The notes below the pieces were generated by a model. The model worked only from the letters and a program-made list of their open reading frames with translations. It was not told where the DNA came from and searched no databases. This document shows, piece after piece, positions 7,981 through 12,302 of a stretch of DNA of 12,302 nucleotides; within the stretch, counting starts at the first letter, position 1; every line of letters starts with the position of its first letter. A program made the position numbers and the translations under genes. The stretch is from Pseudomonadota bacterium (GTDB taxonomy: Bacteria > Pseudomonadota > Alphaproteobacteria > Rhizobiales > Xanthobacteraceae): NCBI GenBank assembly GCA_023414975.1, contig JAEZMI010000174.1, positions 1 to 12,302 of the forward strand, read 5' to 3'.

Positions 7981-8769
7981 TCAGAGATCGGCGGGAAGCT
8001 TGGTGCCGAGCCACTTCTCGGAAATGCCGTTCAGCGTGCCGTCGGCCTTGGCGGCGGTGATGATGGAATCCACCTTGGCGAGCAGGGCGGGCTCGTTCTT
8101 GTTCAGGCCGATGTAGCAGGGCGAATTCTTGATGAGGAACTTGATCTCCGGCTTCTTCGGCGGGTTGCGCTCAAGGATGGCGGCGGCGACCACATTGCCG
8201 GTGGCGATCAGATCGACCTGACCGGACAGGAAGGCGGAGATGGTGCCGTTATTGTCCTCATAGCGCTTCAGCGTCGCGTCAGCGGGGGCGATCTTGGTCA
8301 GTTCCAGATCCTCCACCGCGCCGCGGGTCACGCCGATGGTCTTGCCGGAAAGCCCGGCCGCGTCCTTCACCGCGACATCAGCCGGTCCGAAAACGCCATT
8401 GTAGAAAGGCGCATAGGGAACCGAGAAATCGATGACCTTCTCGCGGTCCGGGTTCTTGCCGAGCGAGGAGATGACGAGATCGACCTTGTTGGTCTGGAGG
8501 TAGGGAATGCGGTTGGCGCTGGTGACGGGCACCAGTTCCAGCTTCACGCCGAGTTTGTCGGCGATGAGCTTCGCCACGTCCACATCATACCCCTTGGGCT
8601 GCATATCCGCGCCGACCGAGCCGAAAGGCGGAAAGTCCTGCGGGACCGCGATGCGAATGACCTTGTTCGCCTCGATGCTGGCGAGGGCATCGGCCTTGGC
8701 GGGCAGGGGGAACTGCGCGGCGGCGACTAGCGCTCCGGCGGCGAGGGCGAAAAGCGTACGGCGATTCAT
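7981..8769 (-). CDS. periplasmic polar-amino-acid-type substrate-binding protein of ABC importer
   Basis: A 262-residue SBP of the HisJ/GlnH family that would capture ligand in the periplasm for the two permeases. The N-terminus has two arginines, a hydrophobic core and a likely signal-peptidase site after AKA (residue 26); the NRRTLF start could also be read as a weak Tat signal. Family hallmarks are DFPPFG (45-50), GYDVDVAKLIA (60-70), R109 before VIDFSVPY (the carboxylate-binding arginine position), GVTRG (146-150) and DGTLNGISEKWLG at the end. The position that usually holds an aspartate contacting the ligand amino group is in LIATGNVVAAA, where I read asparagine 192. An AGAGGA Shine-Dalgarno lies about 7 nt upstream, and the start is 3 bp after the GntR stop. 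The ligand is unknown. Confidence 0.94.
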   Translation of the reverse strand: MNRRTLFALAAGALVAAAQFPLPAKADALASIEANKVIRIAVPQDFPPFGSVGADMQPKGYDVDVAKLIADKLGVKLELVPVTSANRIPYLQTNKVDLVISSLGKNPDREKVIDFSVPYAPFYNGVFGPADVAVKDAAGLSGKTIGVTRGAVEDLELTKIAPADATLKRYEDNNGTISAFLSGQVDLIATGNVVAAAILERNPPKKPEIKFLIKNSPCYIGLNKNEPALLAKVDSIITAAKADGTLNGISEKWLGTKLPADL

Positions 8770-8772
8770 GGC

Positions 8773-9507
8773 TCAGTCCTCTTCTGATGGGGTGTGATGT
8801 GGATGCGCATGCGGAATGGACGGGGCGTTGCCCGTAAACGTCGTCGGCGAGAGCAGTTCGCGCAGGCCCGCGAGTGGGTCCGGCGTGGTGGTGAGATCAA
8901 GCCCGGCCTCGACCTTGGCGATGTGCTCGCCCATCAGCCGCGCGGCGCGCGCGAGATCGCCCGCTTCCATGGCGGCGACGATGTCCTCGTGGTCGTGGCT
9001 GGATTCTTCGGCCTTCTCGGAGGGCTGGTAGAGCATCGAGATCAGCGTGGTGCGCGCCGTGAGGTCGCGGATGATCTCGGTGAGCAGGCGGTTGCCCAAC
9101 GCCTCCGCAAGATGGATGTGAAAGTCGCCGAGAAGACAGGTACGGGCGTGGACGTCGCCGGAGGCGACCGCGTCGCGTTCGATGGCGAGATGCGCCTTCA
9201 GGCTCTCCAGCACGGCCGGTGGCACAGCGTCGAGCGTCTGCAGCAGTCCGACTTCAATGACGCGGCGCGTCTGGAACGCCTCGCGCGCCTCCTCGGCGGA
9301 AGGCTCGACCACATACCAGCCGCGGCGGGCGCTGACCTGGACGACCCCGCGGGTTTCCAGCCGCATCATCGCTTCGCGCACGCGGGTCCGGGACACATTG
9401 AAAAGATCGGCCAACTTCTGCTCGCCAAGCCGTGTCCCCGGCGCAATGCGCCCGGCGAGGATGGCGGAGAGGATGGCTTCTTCGATATTGGCCGTGGCCG
9501 GGCTCAT
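8773..9507 (-). CDS. GntR-family transcriptional regulator with FCD ligand domain
   Basis: A 244-residue regulator, first gene of the ABC-uptake operon and only 3 bp from the binding-protein gene, so it almost certainly controls that operon and itself. The winged helix covers about residues 6-70 (LGEQKLADLFNVSRTRVREAMMRLETRGVV) and the all-helical FCD domain about 75-205. Histidines H130, H173 and H195 occupy the usual FCD metal-ligand positions, but the aspartate expected four residues before H130 is leucine (D128 is nearby), so the metal site may be altered. The tail ends in HAHPHH, an unusual histidine-rich stretch. ATG 9507 and the directly preceding in-frame GTG 9510 are both possible starts; no strong Shine-Dalgarno separates them. 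A 14-bp palindrome upstream fits its operator. Confidence 0.93.
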   Translation of the reverse strand: MSPATANIEEAILSAILAGRIAPGTRLGEQKLADLFNVSRTRVREAMMRLETRGVVQVSARRGWYVVEPSAEEAREAFQTRRVIEVGLLQTLDAVPPAVLESLKAHLAIERDAVASGDVHARTCLLGDFHIHLAEALGNRLLTEIIRDLTARTTLISMLYQPSEKAEESSHDHEDIVAAMEAGDLARAARLMGEHIAKVEAGLDLTTTPDPLAGLRELLSPTTFTGNAPSIPHAHPHHTPSEED

Positions 9508-9510
9508 CAC

Positions 9511-9522
9511 ACTTGCCTACAA
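9511..9522. promoter_or_regulatory. imperfect second copy of the FCD-type operator
   Basis: ACTTGCCTACAA matches the first 12 bases of the perfect palindrome (ACTTGTATACAA) at 10 of 12 positions and lies 13 bp away in the same orientation, abutting the start codon of the GntR gene. A second, weaker site for cooperative binding is plausible; it is inferred from similarity alone. Confidence 0.4.
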
Positions 9523-9523
9523 A

Positions 9524-9537
9524 ACTTGTATACAAGT
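9524..9537. promoter_or_regulatory. perfect 14-bp palindrome, candidate GntR/FCD operator
   Basis: ACTTGTATACAAGT is its own reverse complement. The GT...AC core within TTGTATACAA resembles operators of FadR/FCD-subfamily GntR proteins. It lies 17 bp upstream of the GntR start and spans the start point expected from the sigma-54 promoter (about 9531-9533), so bound regulator would block initiation. Direct autoregulation is inferred from position. Confidence 0.75.
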
Positions 9538-9542
9538 GCGTA

Positions 9543-9558
9543 AGCAAACGTCGTGCCA
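9543..9558 (-). promoter_or_regulatory. sigma-54 (RpoN) -24/-12 promoter of the GntR-ABC operon
   Basis: On the minus strand the sequence is TGGCACGACGTTTGCT, which fits every fixed position of the sigma-54 consensus TGGCACGRNNNTTGCW, with GG (9556-9557) and GC (9544-9545) separated by 10 nt. It points toward the GntR gene, about 36 bp from its start codon. Transcription would need an AAA+ activator such as NtrC; I found no convincing NtrC-type enhancer in the 170 bp upstream. Nitrogen control of an amino-acid importer is biologically sensible. Confidence 0.75.
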
Positions 9559-9564
9559 GAGGCG

Positions 9565-9576
9565 CTCGAATTCGAG
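9565..9576. repeat. perfect 12-bp palindrome upstream of the sigma-54 promoter
   Basis: CTCGAATTCGAG is a perfect palindrome 6 bp upstream of the -24 element. A short A/T hairpin follows at 9582-9597 (TTTTTC, 4-nt loop, GAAAAA). Neither matches a motif I recognise; they could be a further regulator site or part of the 3' end of the mutase transcript. The rest of 9598-9732 shows no gene. Confidence 0.4.
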
Positions 9577-9732
9577 GGTAATTTTTCTTTCGAAAAAGTC
9601 CAGCTATTTCAGCTCATTACCCGGGCGGTTGGAGGCGATGCCCTCCGTCCCATGCGCCGTCGGCATGAGCCGTGCACAGCGGCAGATCGATCATGACGCG
9701 TTTCTAGCCAGCGTTTGACGCATGCCGCGGGT

Positions 9733-11889
9733 TTACTCCGCCGCCGCCTTGCCGTGGCCCAGCCGCTCGGCCAGCTTCTTCAACAGTTCCACTGCCGCGT
9801 CTGCGATAACCGTGCCCGGTGGGTAGATGGCTTCCGCACCGGCGGCGAAGACAGCGTCGTAATCCTGCGGAGGTACGACGCCACCAACGACGATCATGAT
9901 GTCCGGCCGCCCTTCCGCCGCCAGCGCTGCCTTCACCTGCGGCACGAGCGTGAGGTGCCCGGCGGCGAGCGAGGAAATGCCGATGACATGGACATCATTC
10001 TCCACCGCCTGCCGGGCCGCTTCTTCCGGCGTGGCGAAAAGGGGGCCGATGTCGACGTCGAAGCCGAGATCGGCGAAGGCGGACGCGATCACCTTCTGAC
10101 CACGGTCATGGCCGTCCTGGCCGACCTTGGCGACGAGAATGCGCGGGCGGCGGCCTTCTTCGGTTTCGAAGACCTCGACACGCGCGCGCACGCTTGCCAC
10201 CTTGTCGGTCATCGCGCCGGCCTCTCTCTTGTAAACTCCTGTCACCGCGCGGATTTCAGCGCGGTGCCGGCCAAAGACCCGTTCAAGCGCATCGGAAATC
10301 TCTCCCACCGTGGCCTTGGCGCGCGCCGCGTCTATCGCCAGCGCCAGAAGGTTGCCATTGCCGGCGGCACCGTTCTGCAGGGCGGTGAGGGCGGCCTCCA
10401 ACGCGGCGGGATTCCGCTCGGCCTTGAGGCGGCGCAGTTTCTCCAGCTGTGCGGCGCGGACGGCAGAATTATCGACCTTCAGTACGTCGATGGGCGTTTC
10501 ACGCGGAGGGCGGTATTTATTTACGCCGACCACGGTCTGCGTGCCGGAGTCGATCCGCGCCTGCGTGGTCGCGGCCGCTTCCTCGATGCGCAGCTTCGGG
10601 ATGCCGGCATCGATCGCCTTGGCCATGCCTCCCAGCGCTTCCACCTCGGCGATGTGGCCGAGCGCACGGGTGGTGAGGTCGGCGGTCAGGCGCTCGACAT
10701 AAAAAGAGCCGCCCCAGGGATCGATGGCGCGCGTGGTGCCGCTCTCCTGTTGCAGCAAGATCTGCGTGTTGCGGGCGATGCGGGCGGAGAAATCCGTCGG
10801 CAGGGCAAGGGCTTCGTCGAGCGCATTGGTGTGCAGCGACTGGGTGTGGCCCTGCGTGGCCGCCATCGCCTCCACCATGGTGCGCATGACGTTGTTGAAG
10901 ACGTCCTGTGCGGTGAGGCTCCAGCCGGAGGTCTGGGAATGCGTGCGCAGCGGCAGCGATTTCGGGTTGCGCGCGCCCAGATCCGCCATAAGCCGCGACC
11001 AGATGAGCCGCGCGGCCCGCAGCTTCGCCACCTCCATGAAGAAGTTCATGCCGATCGCCCAGAAGAAGGATAGGCGCGGGGCGAAAGCGTCGATCGGCAG
11101 GCCGGCCTTGAGGCCGGCGCGGGCATATTCCAGCCCGTCGGCCAGTGTGTAGGCGAGTTCGAGATCCTGCGTCGCCCCGGCCTCCTGCATATGGTAGCCG
11201 GAGATCGAGATCGAGTTGAAGCGCGGCATCTCCTTGGATGTAAAGGCGAAAATGTCCGCGATGATGCGCATGGAGGGCGCTGGCGGGTAGATATAGGTGT
11301 TGCGGACCATGAACTCCTTGAGGATGTCGTTCTGGATGGTTCCCGAAAGCTGCTCCGGGGAAACGCCCTGCTCCTCCGCCGCGACGACATAAAGTGCGAG
11401 AACGGGTAATACAGCACCGTTCATGGTCATGGACACGCTCATCCGGTCGAGCGGGATGCCCGAGAAGAGGGTGCGCATGTCGTAGATGGAGTCGATGGCG
11501 ACGCCGGCCATGCCGACATCGCCGGCGACACGGGGATGGTCGCTGTCATAGCCGCGATGGGTCGCGAGATCGAAGGCGACCGACAATCCCTTCTGCCCGG
11601 CAGCGAGGTTGCGCCGGTAAAAGGCATTGGAATCCTCCGCCGTGGAGAAGCCGGCATATTGCCGGATCGTCCAAGGCTGGGTCGCATACATGGTGGGGTA
11701 AGGCCCGCGCAGAAAAGGCGCGAGCCCCGGGTAACTGTCGATAAAGCCAAGCCCCTCAACGTCTTGAGGATGGTAGAGGGCCTTCACCGGAATACGCTCC
11801 GGTGTCATCCAGACCGGCGCATCTGCCTCCGGGCGGGGCAGCGGCGGCCGCGCCCACTCAAGGAGCGCGAAGTCGGGAATGCGGCTCAT
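9733..11889 (-). CDS. scpA: methylmalonyl-CoA mutase, large (catalytic) subunit
   Basis: This adenosylcobalamin-dependent enzyme interconverts (R)-methylmalonyl-CoA and succinyl-CoA, the last step of propionyl-CoA assimilation, in the cytoplasm. At 718 residues it is full length. The catalytic TIM barrel fills roughly residues 30-560: PWTIRQYAGFST (72-83) carries T74, R76 and Y78, matching T85, R87 and Y89 of the Propionibacterium enzyme, and FMVRNTYIYPP carries R196, matching its R207. Tyr plus Arg at these places indicates methylmalonyl-CoA and argues against isobutyryl-CoA mutase. The B12 domain at the end has DGHDRG (592-597) with H594 as the lower cobalt ligand, then SSLAAGHLTL and GGVVPPQDYD. 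The ATG at 11889 has only a G-rich upstream stretch. No small subunit, MeaB chaperone or epimerase is in the window. Also called mcmA, bhbA or mutB. Confidence 0.97.
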   Translation of the reverse strand: MSRIPDFALLEWARPPLPRPEADAPVWMTPERIPVKALYHPQDVEGLGFIDSYPGLAPFLRGPYPTMYATQPWTIRQYAGFSTAEDSNAFYRRNLAAGQKGLSVAFDLATHRGYDSDHPRVAGDVGMAGVAIDSIYDMRTLFSGIPLDRMSVSMTMNGAVLPVLALYVVAAEEQGVSPEQLSGTIQNDILKEFMVRNTYIYPPAPSMRIIADIFAFTSKEMPRFNSISISGYHMQEAGATQDLELAYTLADGLEYARAGLKAGLPIDAFAPRLSFFWAIGMNFFMEVAKLRAARLIWSRLMADLGARNPKSLPLRTHSQTSGWSLTAQDVFNNVMRTMVEAMAATQGHTQSLHTNALDEALALPTDFSARIARNTQILLQQESGTTRAIDPWGGSFYVERLTADLTTRALGHIAEVEALGGMAKAIDAGIPKLRIEEAAATTQARIDSGTQTVVGVNKYRPPRETPIDVLKVDNSAVRAAQLEKLRRLKAERNPAALEAALTALQNGAAGNGNLLALAIDAARAKATVGEISDALERVFGRHRAEIRAVTGVYKREAGAMTDKVASVRARVEVFETEEGRRPRILVAKVGQDGHDRGQKVIASAFADLGFDVDIGPLFATPEEAARQAVENDVHVIGISSLAAGHLTLVPQVKAALAAEGRPDIMIVVGGVVPPQDYDAVFAAGAEAIYPPGTVIADAAVELLKKLAERLGHGKAAAE

Positions 11890-11902
11890 CGCGCCGCCCC
11901 CC

Positions 11903-11923
11903 GGCCATGGGGCGCCATCGGCC
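11903..11923 (-). other. short hairpin in the gap before the mutase gene
   Basis: In the minus-strand transcript GGCC-G-AUGG-CGCC-CCAU-GGCC can fold to an 8-bp stem with one bulged G and a 4-nt loop, filling most of the 34-bp gap between the small secreted-protein gene and the mutase start. No U-run follows, so it is not a standard terminator; it may be chance in such GC-rich DNA. Confidence 0.3.
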
Positions 11924-12302
11924 TCAGGCCTTGCGGGCGACCCATGATCCCGTGCAGTTCTTCACCGGGGAGACCCACTCGCCCGTCGCCGTGTCGCCAC
12001 GCACGAGGCCGGTGGCATCCACCGTTTCGTCGCCGCGCACGACGCGGATGACGATCACGCCGACCGGATTCACCGAGCCGCTCGCCTTCGCGACAGGTAT
12101 CATTCCACCATAGCTGATCTGGCCGTCCTCGACCGACAGCTTGAATTCCAACCGTTTCGAGCACGGGCCTGTCGCAGGTTCGGTCGCGACATCCCAGATG
12201 CCGTCGTGGCGGCCGACATCGGCCGCTGCATTCGTTTCCTGCGCCGCGACCGGCGGAACCAGCAACGCCCCCCAGATCGCTGCGCCGCCCAAGGCGTATT
12301 TC
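11924..12302 (-). CDS. small secreted two-cysteine protein, unknown function, 5' end off window
   Basis: An open frame runs in from the right edge and ends with TGA at 11924-11926; about 125 residues are visible and the start lies beyond position 12302. The visible N-terminus, KYALGGAAIWGALLVPPVAAQ, is the hydrophobic core and probable VAAQ cleavage region of a signal peptide, so I read it as exported. The mature part begins with DGIWDV, has GPCSKR and ends NCTGSWVARKA: the D-G-x-W start and C-x-G-x-W end with two cysteines resemble a family of small, beta-rich periplasmic proteins common in Bradyrhizobium-type genomes, and a disulfide is likely. Its function is not known. It sits 34 bp upstream of the mutase and could share its transcript, though a functional link is doubtful. 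A TTG at 12292 is in frame but would truncate the signal peptide. Confidence 0.75.
   Translation of the reverse strand, partial: KYALGGAAIWGALLVPPVAAQETNAAADVGRHDGIWDVATEPATGPCSKRLEFKLSVEDGQISYGGMIPVAKASGSVNPVGVIVIRVVRGDETVDATGLVRGDTATGEWVSPVKNCTGSWVARKA

Noticed and set aside
9640..9700. Intrinsic terminator after the mutase gene
   Set aside because: ATGCC/GGCAT arms have a long loop and no U-run; not convincing.
9540..9732. NtrC-type enhancer upstream of the sigma-54 promoter
   Set aside because: I scanned for paired TGCAC/GTGCA half-sites with proper spacing and found only a lone GTGCAC near 9670; insufficient.
9715..11073. 452-codon plus-strand open frame opposite the mutase gene
   Set aside because: Antisense to a strongly conserved enzyme, low-complexity Arg/Gly/His-rich product, no motif.
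1..12302. Mobile element, CRISPR array, toxin-antitoxin or phage-defence system
   Set aside because: No transposase, integrase, spaced repeats, tRNA-flanked boundary or abrupt composition change was seen; the region looks like ordinary chromosomal transport and metabolism genes.

Overview
The window reads as a high-GC alphaproteobacterial chromosome, probably Hyphomicrobiales (a Xanthobacteraceae-like genome is a guess from GC content and protein style, not a demonstrated assignment). It holds ten protein genes, densely packed, nine on the minus strand and one (a LysR regulator) on the plus strand. I see no tRNA, rRNA, insertion sequence, CRISPR array or integrase, and the long plus-strand open frames opposite the minus-strand genes look like GC-rich antisense shadows.

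Region 1 (1-4931) is a tripartite-efflux operon read right to left: an alpha/beta-hydrolase-fold protein, a periplasmic adaptor (MFP) and an RND/HAE1 inner-membrane pump whose 3' end runs off the left edge. A LysR regulator is divergently transcribed from a 144-bp intergenic region that contains a 22-bp A/T-rich inverted repeat, the best candidate for its operator. No outer-membrane channel gene is visible; it may lie beyond position 1. The hydrolase-fold protein is the oddity: all three catalytic-triad positions appear substituted.

Region 2 (5878-9558) is a complete polar-amino-acid-type ABC uptake operon, read right to left: FCD-type GntR regulator, periplasmic binding protein, permease, permease, ATPase. 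Gaps are 3, 55, 10 and -23 bp. The 55-bp gap after the binding-protein gene carries a strong 11-bp-stem hairpin, as is common where the binding protein must be made in excess. Upstream of the regulator is an exact match to the sigma-54 -24/-12 consensus, and a perfect 14-bp palindrome of the FCD operator type sits over the expected transcription start, with a second imperfect copy just downstream. This suggests nitrogen- or activator-dependent transcription with autorepression by the GntR protein.

Region 3 (9559-12302) is a full-length adenosylcobalamin-dependent methylmalonyl-CoA mutase (propionyl-CoA/succinyl-CoA interconversion), preceded 34 bp upstream by the 3' part of a small secreted two-cysteine protein whose start is beyond the right edge. 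The 192-bp interval between mutase and GntR gene (9541-9732 region) contains the sigma-54 promoter and small palindromes but no gene.

The most notable points are the sigma-54/FCD-operator arrangement, the triad-less hydrolase leading a LysR-linked efflux operon, and a substitution in the binding protein at the position that normally holds the amino-group-binding aspartate.
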